A stretch of DNA of 64,000 nt from Micromonospora rhizosphaerae (lineage in GTDB: Bacteria; Actinomycetota; Actinomycetes; Mycobacteriales; Micromonosporaceae): NCBI RefSeq assembly GCF_900091465.1, contig NZ_FMHV01000002.1, positions 2,790,001 through 2,854,000 on the forward strand, read 5' to 3'. The notes below the pieces were generated by a model. The model did no database searches. It worked only from the letters and a program-made list of their open reading frames with translations, and had not been told where the DNA came from. Below, one piece after another: positions 15,918 to 24,175 of this stretch. Both the position numbers and the translations under genes were made by a program. Each line of letters begins with the position of its first letter. Position 1 is the stretch's first letter.

Positions 15918-16982
15918 GTGATCGAGATCGGCGCGCAGGTCGACTTGCCCCACCCGGCTGACCGGGTCTGGCACGCATTGACGGATCGAGGGTTGCTCGC
16001 CCGGTGGTTCACCGAAGCCGAGGTGGAGGCGCGGGGACGGCTGCTGCTGCACACGGCGGGGCTGCCCGGCTTCGACGCCGCCGTCGACGCGGAGGTGACC
16101 GATCGGCGGCCACCGGAGCTGATCGCTCTGCACTGCCAGGAGGCCGGCCGGCGCTCGCGCCTGACCTGTGCCATCACCCCGACGACCGAGGGCTGCCGGC
16201 TGTCGGTCCGCGAGGTCCTGGAGCACGGCACCTGGCCCGCCGAGCAGCGCGTCCACCGCGAGCAGTGCTACCAGCAGGCGCTGGACGGGCGGCTCCGGGC
16301 CATCCTTGACTGGCTGGCCTTCCAGCAGGTCGACCTGCGGCGCGGCGAGGTCGGGATGACGGCCGAGTTGCCGGTGACGGAGGCGTTTGATGACGTGCCG
16401 ACCGACCGCCGCCGCCGCGTGCTGATCGCTGTCCTCGCCGCGGCAGCACTGACCATCGGTGTATCGGCGTGGACCGTGCTGCCGGACGAGCAGGAACACG
16501 GCGCCGGACCGAACCCATTGCCGGTGCTGGCGACCGCCCCGAGCGCCACGAGCCGCTCACCTGAGGCGACCGCCGCCTCGCGCCCCAAGCGGACCGCCAC
16601 TCCGAGCGACCTCCGCCCGAGCCGGACCCCCACCGGGAAAGCCTCGCGCACGCCTGCCTCGATCCCGCCCTCGGCCCCTCCCGTGACGGCCCGCTACGAG
16701 ACCGTGTCGACCCGGGTCTTCGGCTACACCGGCGAGGTGGTGGTGGACAACGCGGGCGGCGCGGCGGCCAGGGATTGGACGGTGGTCGTCACCCTGTCCG
16801 AGGGCGGCACGATCGCGAGCGCCAGCGGGGCGGACTGGCGGCAGGACGGGCAGGCCGTCACCTTCACCGGGCCGCCCGTACCGGCCGGGAAGGCGCAGAC
16901 ATTCAGGTTCGACGTCCGCGACGCGCTCACCAGGGCGCCCCAGGGCTGCACGATCAACGACAACCCGTGCGCCGGCCTGTGA
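15918..16982 (+). CDS. SRPBCC-TM-CBM2-like fusion protein
   Basis: A 354-residue three-part protein. Residues 1-140 are an SRPBCC/AHSA1-type ligand-binding domain (IEIGAQVDLPHPADRVWHAL). Residues 168-187 form one membrane helix after an Arg-rich stop (TDRRRRVL). Residues 188-255 are a Ser/Thr/Pro linker. Residues 256-354 resemble a CBM2-type cellulose-binding fold (GEVVVDNAGGAAARDWTVVV, and Cys344/Cys351). The orientation should place the START-like domain inside and the carbohydrate-binding-like domain outside. No catalytic domain is present, so a sensing or tethering role is possible but unproven. GTG 15918 begins the first beta strand. It stands alone between the subtilase and a DinB remnant. 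Confidence 0.75.
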   Translation: MIEIGAQVDLPHPADRVWHALTDRGLLARWFTEAEVEARGRLLLHTAGLPGFDAAVDAEVTDRRPPELIALHCQEAGRRSRLTCAITPTTEGCRLSVREVLEHGTWPAEQRVHREQCYQQALDGRLRAILDWLAFQQVDLRRGEVGMTAELPVTEAFDDVPTDRRRRVLIAVLAAAALTIGVSAWTVLPDEQEHGAGPNPLPVLATAPSATSRSPEATAASRPKRTATPSDLRPSRTPTGKASRTPASIPPSAPPVTARYETVSTRVFGYTGEVVVDNAGGAAARDWTVVVTLSEGGTIASASGADWRQDGQAVTFTGPPVPAGKAQTFRFDVRDALTRAPQGCTINDNPCAGL

Positions 16983-17028
16983 AGCCGCGTCGCCACATGG
17001 CGTAGGGCATCCACCGGACGACCTGGCG

Positions 17029-17184
17029 TCACGGCGACCACACCCGCTCGGCCGGTCGCCGGCGCAGGTCGCGTACCTCGGCCAGCGCGGCCGCGTACCG
17101 CGCTCCCAGCTCGCGCAGGAGCCGCGGCAGCTCCTCGCCGGACGCGCTGGCATAGACGAATGCGCACTCGTCGCAACGATCCAC
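17029..17184 (-). pseudogene. truncated DinB-family protein (N-terminal remnant)
   Basis: A GTG-started frame encodes 51 residues, VDRCDECAFVYASASGEELP...VRDLRRRPAERVWSP, then a stop. This matches the beginning of actinobacterial DinB-family proteins, which open with a CDECGF-type zinc-like motif and continue after a ...LRRRP..GVWSPLEY... block into the four-helix DinB bundle. Here the reading ends exactly at that block and the DinB helices are missing; downstream is the 3' end of the opposite-strand CBM gene. It is most likely a gene remnant, though a functional mini-protein cannot be excluded. Confidence 0.55.
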
Positions 17185-17263
17185 GGGGCTCAGCGTACCG
17201 ACCCACCGCCTGCCGCTTCGGGTGGCGATTGCGGCGGCCGGATCGGCTGGCGAGCAGCGCTAC

Positions 17264-18505
17264 TCACCGGGTACGTCGGGAGGCGCGGGCGCGGCGCAGT
17301 GTCGTGACCAGCACGCCCAGGGCCACCAACTGAAGGGCGACGGTGACGGCCACCAGTAGCGGTATCGACGTCTCGTACAGCCAACCAGCCAGCGCCCCGC
17401 CAGCCGCGGCAGCGACACCGACGACCGCGGCGAAGACGCCGTAGGCAGTGGCCCGTCTGCCCGGCTCGATGAGGTCGGCGACGGTTGCCTTCAGCGTCGA
17501 CTCCTGTATGCCCAGGGCGGCGCCCCACACCAGCACGCCCACCACGGCGACCCCGACCATGGCGGAGAACGCCAGCGCGGGCACGAACGCGGCCGCGACC
17601 GGCAGGACGACGAGGACCCGGGCCCCGTACCGGTCGTACGCCCATCCGGTGGCGATGGCAGCCATCGCGTCGACGACCATCGCCGCGGCGTACAGCACGG
17701 GCACCGCCGAGGCGGGGAGCAGGCCGGCGCGCACCAGGTGGAAGGACAACACCCCGAACGTCGCGAACCCCGTCATGGTGAGCCCCGTGAACCCGGCGTA
17801 CACCCAGAACGTGCCCGGCAGCCGGGCGACACCCGCCGTGATCTGCGCTGGACGTGGCATCTTGCCCGCTGTCGGCTCGGTGGTCGCGCCCGGTTCGTAG
17901 CGGGCAGGGTGAGGGACGCGGACGCGCAACCACACCACCAGGATGAGCGCGAGCGCCCCGGGCACCGCGAGCGTGAGCAGCGCCGGTCCGTAGTCGTTCC
18001 CCGTTGCCGCCAGCACACCGGCCACCGCAAGTGGACCGGCCAACGCGCCGACCTGGTCCAGCGCCTCGTGCACCGCGAACCCGCGTCCGCGACCCGTCAC
18101 GGCCGCCGCATGAGACAGCAGGGTGTCCTTCGCCGGCTGCCGGACGGCCTTTCCGACCCGTTCGCCGATGACGAGTGCGCAGGCCACCCACAGCACCGAG
18201 GTCAAGCCGAGCGGCGGGACGGAAACGACGGTGATGACGTACCCGGCGATCGTCCACGCCCAGAAACGACCGGTACGGTCGGCGAGCGGCCCGGTCACCA
18301 GCCGCAACACCAACGCGGACGCCTCACCGACGCCGGTGATCACCCCCACCACCAGAGCACTCGCCCCGAGGTGAGCCAGCAGGGGTCCGGTGATGGACCG
18401 GGCGCCTTCGTAGACGACATCGGCCAGCATCGCCACGATGCCGAACCACACCACGAACGGCCACGCCGACAGGTGGCCAGGGGGCTCGGCGGCTCGTCGG
18501 CTCAC
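17264..18505 (-). CDS. MFS transporter
   Basis: A 413-residue major facilitator with 12 predicted membrane helices. The loop motif GPLADRTGRFWAWTIAGY (cytoplasmic loop 2-3) is typical of the superfamily, and GWAYDRYGARVLVVLP is its second-half counterpart. The substrate is unknown; the sequence resembles drug or metabolite exporters. GTG 18505 is preferred because it overlaps the stop of a 49-residue membrane ORF (GTGA), giving the usual length; the frame extends to 18688 but that part overlaps the small ORF and is not hydrophobic. Confidence 0.85.
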   Translation of the reverse strand: MSRRAAEPPGHLSAWPFVVWFGIVAMLADVVYEGARSITGPLLAHLGASALVVGVITGVGEASALVLRLVTGPLADRTGRFWAWTIAGYVITVVSVPPLGLTSVLWVACALVIGERVGKAVRQPAKDTLLSHAAAVTGRGRGFAVHEALDQVGALAGPLAVAGVLAATGNDYGPALLTLAVPGALALILVVWLRVRVPHPARYEPGATTEPTAGKMPRPAQITAGVARLPGTFWVYAGFTGLTMTGFATFGVLSFHLVRAGLLPASAVPVLYAAAMVVDAMAAIATGWAYDRYGARVLVVLPVAAAFVPALAFSAMVGVAVVGVLVWGAALGIQESTLKATVADLIEPGRRATAYGVFAAVVGVAAAAGGALAGWLYETSIPLLVAVTVALQLVALGVLVTTLRRARASRRTR

Positions 18506-18651
18506 GCCGTGCCCTGGGGTGGATCCATGCACACCTCGTTCCTGCGGAACTCGTGCGAGTTGACGCCGCGGGCGGTGCCGAGCGCGATGGCCAGCCACCC
18601 GCCTACCACCACCAGCACTACCAGCGCCACTCGACGCCGCTGCCACGTCAC
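18502..18651 (-). CDS. 49-residue single-pass membrane protein coupled to MFS gene
   Basis: GTG 18651, preceded by TAGGGA, opens a 49-codon frame. The product has an Arg-rich start, one clear membrane helix (VALVVLVVVGGWLAIALG, residues about 8-25) and a hydrophilic tail ending NEVCMDPPQGTA. Its TGA overlaps the GTG of the MFS gene by four bases, so both are probably translated together. I do not recognise a family. It could be a small regulatory or accessory subunit of the transporter, which is inference from position only. Confidence 0.5.
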   Translation of the reverse strand: MTWQRRRVALVVLVVVGGWLAIALGTARGVNSHEFRRNEVCMDPPQGTA

Positions 18652-18695
18652 GCGCGTCCCTACCCGTGACCGCGTCGATTACACGCACGAGGTGA

Positions 18696-19871
18696 CTACG
18701 GGTGCAGCAAAGCCTTGATCACCCCGTCCTCGCGGCGGTCGAAGCGCCGGTACAGCTCGGGTGCGTCCGTGAGGCTGCCGTGGTGGGTGACGATGACGCC
18801 GGGCCGGGCCCGGCCGGAGACCACCAGGTCGCGCAGCAGCCGGGTGTAGCGGCGGTCGTGGGTACGGCCGAACCGGACCGCGACGCCCTTGCCGAATAGC
18901 GTCCCCCACGGTGCGACCAGGTCTTCGTGGCTGGTCGCGCCCGGGCGGGGGTGCAGGTCCCGGTCCGGGTACACCCCGGCAACGCCGATCGCGCCGGTCG
19001 GGTTGACCAGCCGGGCCGCGTCGGCGACGACCTGGTCGGGGCGTTCCTGCTCGGGGTGTTCGCGATCGCGGGCCTGAAACCCGACCGCGTCGATCACCTT
19101 GTCGACCCCGCTCAACATCTCCTCGCCGAGGGGCAGCCCGGCCCGTGCCCGGTCCCGGCGAATCTGCTCGACTGGGTCGCCGCGGCGGAAGTCGATCGGG
19201 ACCGCCCCGATCTCGCCGGCCTTGTCCAGCCGGGCGTCCACGCAGTCCACGCAGTACACGACCCGGGCGCCCCGGAGCAGGGCCGAGTACGCGCTGAGCA
19301 GGCCGATGGTGCCGGCGCCGAACACGGCGACGGTGTCGCCGGGTTCGACCCCGGCGAGGGTGGCGGCGGCGTGCCAGCCGGTGACGAACGCGTCGGCGAG
19401 CAGGACGAAGTCGTCCTCGTACGCGTCGCCGGGCTCCCCGGGCACCGCTACGCAGTTCGCGTCGGCCCACGGCACCCGGAGCAGGTCGGCCTGGGCGCCC
19501 CGGTAGGGGCCCATCCCGGCGTAGCCGTACGCGGCGCCCGGCCCCTCGGCCCGGGCCCGGAGACAGGCGGCGGAGAGCCCGCGGGAGCACATCGCGCAGG
19601 TGCCGCAGAACAGGTGCGTGGGGATCACCACCCGCATGCCCGGCCGGAGGGTCTGCACGGCGCTGCCCACCTGCTCGACCACGCCCAGCGGTTCGTGGCC
19701 GAGCACCAGGCCGGGGCTCGCTCCGGTCCGCCCGTCGTACATGTGCAGGTCGGTTCCGCACAAAGCGCTGGAGGTGATCCGCACCAGCACGTCGGTCTCC
19801 GCCTCCAGCGTCGCGTCGGGCACCTCGTGCACCCCGACGGTCCGGACGTCCTCGTAGACCACGGCTCTCAT
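18696..19871 (-). CDS. zinc-dependent alcohol dehydrogenase (MDR family, formaldehyde-dehydrogenase-like)
   Basis: A 391-residue medium-chain dehydrogenase. The catalytic zinc motif is seen as CGTDLHMYDGRTG followed by LVLGHEPLGVVEQVG, and the structural zinc site as CGTCAMCSRGLSAAC. The NAD(P)-binding GAGTIG follows in VAVFGAGTIGLLSAYSAL. The C-terminal insert (DAVGFQARDREHPEQ) resembles the glutathione-independent formaldehyde dehydrogenase-like subgroup. It oxidises an alcohol or aldehyde, substrate unknown. ATG 19871 is chosen for GGAGGAGG seven bases upstream; the longer frame to 19961 has no family match. It is the last of three same-strand oxidoreductase genes, 138 bp after the SDR gene. 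Confidence 0.9.
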   Translation of the reverse strand: MRAVVYEDVRTVGVHEVPDATLEAETDVLVRITSSALCGTDLHMYDGRTGASPGLVLGHEPLGVVEQVGSAVQTLRPGMRVVIPTHLFCGTCAMCSRGLSAACLRARAEGPGAAYGYAGMGPYRGAQADLLRVPWADANCVAVPGEPGDAYEDDFVLLADAFVTGWHAAATLAGVEPGDTVAVFGAGTIGLLSAYSALLRGARVVYCVDCVDARLDKAGEIGAVPIDFRRGDPVEQIRRDRARAGLPLGEEMLSGVDKVIDAVGFQARDREHPEQERPDQVVADAARLVNPTGAIGVAGVYPDRDLHPRPGATSHEDLVAPWGTLFGKGVAVRFGRTHDRRYTRLLRDLVVSGRARPGVIVTHHGSLTDAPELYRRFDRREDGVIKALLHP

Positions 19872-20009
19872 GCGCGCCTCCTCCGGTCGGTCAGCCGGGC
19901 CATCCGTGCGCCGGGTCAGGCAGAACACGTCGAGGCAGCCAGCCGCGGCGGTCAGCACCACCAGCAGCGCCGGATCACCGCCCGCCTGGACAGGACCTGT
20001 GGCTGGACC

Positions 20010-20783
20010 TCATACCGTGGACGCCCAGACCTGGGATTCGAATTCCTTGTCCTGCGCCAAGCTGAGCTCGGGGCACACGGTCCGATATGGATGATGATCC
20101 ATGGGAATTACCCGGACCATCGCGTCGATCATCTCCTGCGGGTCGTACTGGTTGTCGAGATACTGACTGAAGTCCGGCCGTTCCAGCAGGGCGCTCGTGT
20201 CGTTCCGCCACTGGAACATCGCCTCCACGCCCGTGTCGTTGTACCCGGTCCGGTAGGGGCCGGGATTGATTGTGGCCACTCGAATGCCGCGCGGACCGAG
20301 TTCCATTCTCATCGCCCACGCCAAAGCCTCGATGGCGTGTTTGGTGGCGGCGTAGATGCCGACCCACGGCCTGGTCCGGATGCCCGCCGCCGACGACACC
20401 CAGAAAATCTTCCCACTTCCCCTGTCGAGCAGCTGCGGGGCGAAGCCCTGGACGAGTTGCAGGTGACCGAAGACGTTCACCTCGAAGGATCGGCGAACCC
20501 GGGCCATGGGTATCTCCACCACGGAGCCCGCCTCCTGGACACCGGCGTTGAGCACGAGAATGTCGACGTCGTAGCCGAAGGCGTGTCTCCGATCGATCTC
20601 ATCGGTCACGTCGAGTTTGATCGCGTCGAGCTGCACACCGTGCCGCTGTGCCTCGGACCGCAGGTCACGGACCTGGGGCCAGATCTCGGCGCCGGCGATG
20701 ACGTGATGACCGGCACGTGCCAGGCCGAGCGCGGTGCCCCGACCGAGTCCGGTGCCTGCTCCTGTGATCAGGATGTTCGCCAT
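20010..20783 (-). CDS. SDR-family oxidoreductase
   Basis: A 257-residue short-chain dehydrogenase. Nucleotide binding is seen in ILITGAGTGLGRGTAL (4-19), the LVLNAGV strand (NAG motif) and the catalytic Tyr-Lys pair in IYAATKHAIEAL with the upstream Ser in WVSSAAG. The C-terminus is somewhat divergent (MFQWRNDTSALLERPDFSQY), so substrate cannot be assigned. The start is seven bases after the stop of the decayed hydroxyacid dehydrogenase gene, suggesting an original operon of three oxidoreductases of which this and the alcohol dehydrogenase remain intact. Confidence 0.88.
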   Translation of the reverse strand: MANILITGAGTGLGRGTALGLARAGHHVIAGAEIWPQVRDLRSEAQRHGVQLDAIKLDVTDEIDRRHAFGYDVDILVLNAGVQEAGSVVEIPMARVRRSFEVNVFGHLQLVQGFAPQLLDRGSGKIFWVSSAAGIRTRPWVGIYAATKHAIEALAWAMRMELGPRGIRVATINPGPYRTGYNDTGVEAMFQWRNDTSALLERPDFSQYLDNQYDPQEMIDAMVRVIPMDHHPYRTVCPELSLAQDKEFESQVWASTV

Positions 20784-20790
20784 GGTTGCC

Positions 20791-21509
20791 TCAGTGCTGC
20801 AGGGCGCGGGTGATCACGGTGAGATCCTCGTGGGCGAGCCCGCGTTCCGCCGCCCGTTGCCACTCCGCGGCCAGGCTGTTCGCCACGGCGAACCGATCGA
20901 TGTCGACTTCACGCAGCGCCAGGTTGACGTCCTTGACGGCGAGGGAGAGCGGGTACTGCGCCGAGTAGTCGTCCCGGCCGATCCGCTGCAGTTTCTCGGC
21001 GGCCCAGGGCGAGACCAGCGGACGGTGCGCTGCCCGATGGCGTCGAAGACCGGGGCGATCCGTTCCCGGACCTGCTCCGGTCCCGAGGCGAGGATGACCA
21101 GGTGCCCCTTCTCCGCCGGGCCCCGGCTGCCCGCCACCGGCGCGTCCAGCAGCACGACATCGGGGCGCCGCTCATGCACCATCCGGGCGATGCGTTCCGT
21201 GGCGGAGACCCCGATGGTGCTCATCTGGACCCAGATCGCGCCGTCCGCCATGGCGGCCAACATTCCCTGGTCGTCGGCGATGGAGACGACCGCGTCCGCG
21301 TCGGTCACCATCGTGATCACCACGTCCGCCCCGCGTACCGCGTCCCGGGGATTGTCGGCCACCTCCGCGCCCTGCTCGCCGAGTTGACGGGCCGGCTCCG
21401 GGCGGCGGTTCCAGACGACCGTGGGCAGGCCGGCGCGGAGAATGTTCGCCGCCATCGGCCGTCCCATGCCGCCGAGTCCGAGTACGGCCACCCGCTGCGT
21501 CTCCGCCAT
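20791..21509 (-). pseudogene. beta-hydroxyacid dehydrogenase, internally deleted and frameshifted
   Basis: From ATG 21509 the frame encodes the NAD-binding half of a 3-hydroxyisobutyrate/6-phosphogluconate dehydrogenase-like protein: VAVLGLGGMGRPMAANI (GxGxxG) and the substrate motif LDAPVAGSRGPAEKGHL. After DAIGQRTVR the frame turns into low-complexity shadow. In the next frame the sequence resumes as a convincing family C-terminus, LVSPWAAEKLQRIGRDDYSA...LAVKDVNLALREV...DLTVITRALQH, ending at TGA 20793-20791. The helices that normally lie between these parts (about 70 residues, with the catalytic Lys region) are missing. The junction is at about 21011-21021. The gene has an out-of-frame deletion and is almost certainly inactive. 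Confidence 0.8.
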
Positions 21510-21704
21510 CTGACCCCCCGGATATCCCCCTACTCGGCAGCGTAGGTCAGCGGCGGGCGACGGTTGACCGCTTCGGATTACGGCCACCCCGGGGATCCCA
21601 GCCGCCTACGCTCGTGTGGAACCGCCTGCCGACCGTGAGTGCCGAGGGCGGCCGCGGCGGGGGACGTGGCCCAGCGTGGCGGACCAGGCATCGGAGGAGA
21701 CACC

Positions 21705-22280
21705 ATGACCCAGCAAAAGGTCCGTTCGGACAGCCAGCCGCTACTACACCAGCATGGCCGGGAAATCCAGGCGTTCGGGACCGTGCGGCAGCTACCGATC
21801 GGCCTTTCACACGACGCGCGAATGTATTCGTGTGAACGGTTGAACAGGATCCTCGCCGATACCCAAATTCTGCACTCGCTCTACAAGAAGCATCATTGGC
21901 TCATGCGCGGGCCGACGTTTTACCAGCTTCATCTGCTGCTGGACAAACACGCGAACGAACAGCTCGAGCTGATCGACATGATCGCCGAGCGTATTCAGAC
22001 GCTCGGCGGGATCGCGGTGGGGGATCCGCGCCACGTCGCCGAGTTGACCAGGGTGCCCCGCCCGCCCGACGGCGCCGAGGAGGTGCCAGCGATGCTCTCG
22101 CGCCTGCTGGAAGCGCACGAGCTGATCCTCAACGACGCGCACGACGCCGCAGCGCGGGTGGCGGAGGCTGGCGACGACGGCAGCAACGACCTTTTGGTAT
22201 CGAACGTGATCCGCACCAATGAACTGCAGACGTGGTTCATCGCCGAGCACCTCGTCGACACCCCCATCGTCCGGGTCTAG
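21705..22280 (+). CDS. Dps-family ferritin-like protein
   Basis: A 191-residue Dps-like protein, expected to form a dodecameric shell that oxidises and stores iron and may protect DNA in stationary phase. The Dps ferroxidase signature spans HSLYKKHHWLMRGPTFYQLH and DKHANEQLELIDMIAERIQTLGG. The N-terminal 35 residues are a flexible extension (TQQKVRSDSQPLLHQHGREI). ATG 21705 follows GGAGGAGA. The upstream gap of about 190 bp to the divergent dehydrogenase remnant must hold the promoter; I see no clear stress-sigma motif. The DUF296 gene follows after 33 bp and is probably cotranscribed. Confidence 0.9.
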   Translation: MTQQKVRSDSQPLLHQHGREIQAFGTVRQLPIGLSHDARMYSCERLNRILADTQILHSLYKKHHWLMRGPTFYQLHLLLDKHANEQLELIDMIAERIQTLGGIAVGDPRHVAELTRVPRPPDGAEEVPAMLSRLLEAHELILNDAHDAAARVAEAGDDGSNDLLVSNVIRTNELQTWFIAEHLVDTPIVRV

Positions 22281-22313
22281 ACCGAGCCCGCCGCAAATGC
22301 TGGGAGATCGACG

Positions 22314-22751
22314 ATGAGGGCGCGGGAGGTGCGCCACCAGACCGGGCGGGTCCTGGTGGTGGTCTGCGACAAGGGGGAGGAGGCGGTCGTCGCCGTCGGG
22401 GCGGCCCTGCGCGAGCAGCGGCTGCTCGCCGCCCGGGTGTCCGCGGTGGGCGGGTTCGCCGACGCCGAGGTCGGCTGGTTCGATCGGGAGGCCGGCGACT
22501 ACCGGCGGATCCCGGTCGCCGAGCAGGTCGAGGTGCTCTCCCTGCTCGGCGACGTCGCTGAGCAGGACGGCGAGCCCGCCCTGCACGTGCACGCGGTGCT
22601 GGGACGGTCCGACGGCAGCACGGTCGGCGGGCATCTGCTGCGCGGCGAGGTCTGGCCGACGCTGGAGGTCATCATCTCGGAGGTGGCGCCGGAGTTGGCG
22701 AAACGGGTGGATTCGGAGACCGGCCTGGCCTTGATCTCCGGGGCCGACTGA
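22314..22751 (+). CDS. PPC/DUF296 domain protein
   Basis: A 145-residue protein that is entirely a PPC (DUF296) domain, a trimeric alpha/beta fold that in plants accompanies AT-hook DNA-binding proteins and in bacteria occurs alone. Family features are the start GRVLVVVCDKGEEAVVAVGAAL, AARVSAVGGFADAEVGWF, and the C-terminal HVHAVLGRSDGSTVGGHLL containing the conserved histidines. Function in bacteria is not established; metal or small-ligand binding is suspected. It lies 33 bp after the Dps-like gene on the same strand. Confidence 0.88.
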   Translation: MRAREVRHQTGRVLVVVCDKGEEAVVAVGAALREQRLLAARVSAVGGFADAEVGWFDREAGDYRRIPVAEQVEVLSLLGDVAEQDGEPALHVHAVLGRSDGSTVGGHLLRGEVWPTLEVIISEVAPELAKRVDSETGLALISGAD

Positions 22752-22837
22752 GCGATCCGGTGGCCCGTGGTCAGCCCGTGGCCGTCACGCCGCCCTGCTG
22801 CACTTGGACCCGTGACGCGAACGTGCGGAAGCAGTGA

Positions 22838-24043
22838 TCATCTTGGGGGAGGTGACGGCGGGGCGAATCGCTCCCGCCGGGCGCGCGCCGCGTCGGCGAC
22901 GGCGACTCCGGCCAGGACGACGACGGGCGCGATCGCGGCTATGTGCGGCGGCGCGGGGGTCATCGCCGGGGCCATGGCGGCCAGCCCGAGCGTCCCGATC
23001 GCCCGCGACCGGGACACGCGTGCGGACACCACGTACTCGAAGACGGCTCTGCCGGCCAGATACAACGCGGGTCCGCCGAGGATGACGGCGACCCAGGTCG
23101 GGTCGGTGCGCGTAGCCGGGTGGGCAATTACAAGATCGTTGCCCGTGGCGATGGCCACGATGCCGATCACCATGAGCAGGTGGGCGAATGCCGTCAAGCC
23201 GGCCAGACGGGCGGGATGGCGGGACGCCCGCATGGCCGCCGGTAAGAGTTCGCCCGCGCGGTAGATGTAGATCCGCCAGATCAGCACGATGGTGGCGAAT
23301 GACACCAGAAGGGCCGTGGTCCGGTCGGCCTCAAAGTTGCTGCCACTGTACGTGATACCCGTGATCAGGATGGGCTCGCCGAGTGCGACGATGAAGAACT
23401 GCCGATACCGCTCAGACAGGTGTTCGACCACGACCGGCAACTCCGCCGCGGGCTGCCGGCCGAGGCGCGGTGTTGGCTGGCCGAGCGCGATGCCGCCGTA
23501 GTCTATGGCGAGGGCAAGCGTCCACAGCGCCGCGCGGGGCACAGCTCCGGGGGCCAGGGCGCCGGCAATCCACGGGACGGCAGACATTCCATACCAGAAG
23601 AGCACGCGCTCCGCCCGGCGCTGTGCCGGATGGCCGCGCAGGGCGGGCACGAAGTAGAGTCCACGCCCGATCTGGATGGCGACGTAGGCTCCCGCGAAGA
23701 CCAGGCCGCGTTCACCGAACGCCTGCGGGACGGCGACCGCCATCAGCAGGGCGCCGAGCATGGTCGCGACGACGAGCAGTTGGATCTCCGGCCGTTGCGG
23801 GTCGTAAATGTCGGTGACGGCCGTCGTGGCGTACCAGACCATCAACAGCGCCAGCAGCAGCAGAAGTGGCTGGCCGGATTCCAGGAGGGCGATTCGCTTA
23901 TCCCCGGTCAGATGCTCAACGGCCTGCTGCGAGACGCGGGTGAGCGCGAAGACGAACACCAGATCAAAGAAGAGTTCCAGGAAGGTGGCGCGCTCCGGGC
24001 CCCCCCTTTCGCGCAGCAGCAAGGCTGCCCTGCTCGTCGCCAT
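22838..24043 (-). CDS. low-temperature requirement protein A (LtrA) family membrane protein
   Basis: A 401-residue integral membrane protein with about ten to twelve helices. The LtrA family signature at the N-terminus is clear: RATFLELFFDLVFVFALTRVSQ (residues about 18-40), followed by WYATTAVTDIYDP and, later, ERYRQFFIVALGEPILITGITY. LtrA was named for a cold-growth defect in Listeria; the biochemical role is unknown. The gene is monocistronic and convergent with the DUF296 gene. The tail is basic and cytoplasmic. Confidence 0.88.
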   Translation of the reverse strand: MATSRAALLLRERGGPERATFLELFFDLVFVFALTRVSQQAVEHLTGDKRIALLESGQPLLLLLALLMVWYATTAVTDIYDPQRPEIQLLVVATMLGALLMAVAVPQAFGERGLVFAGAYVAIQIGRGLYFVPALRGHPAQRRAERVLFWYGMSAVPWIAGALAPGAVPRAALWTLALAIDYGGIALGQPTPRLGRQPAAELPVVVEHLSERYRQFFIVALGEPILITGITYSGSNFEADRTTALLVSFATIVLIWRIYIYRAGELLPAAMRASRHPARLAGLTAFAHLLMVIGIVAIATGNDLVIAHPATRTDPTWVAVILGGPALYLAGRAVFEYVVSARVSRSRAIGTLGLAAMAPAMTPAPPHIAAIAPVVVLAGVAVADAARARRERFAPPSPPPR

Positions 24044-24175
24044 CAGATCGCCAGTCCTGTAAGCCGTGCTCCGTCTCGGGGCTGCTGCCTTACCCGCCGC
24101 TCCGCAGCTGATTCCGTGGGCAAGGTGCGCGACCTCGCGGTGCTTGACGGGCCCCGGGTGACCGCCCGCCCCGGA

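Noticed and set aside
13775..16982. A whole integrated conjugative element or prophage around the DUF2637 gene
   Set aside because: No integrase, att-type direct repeats, replication or transfer ATPase genes are present; only one transfer-associated family occurs.
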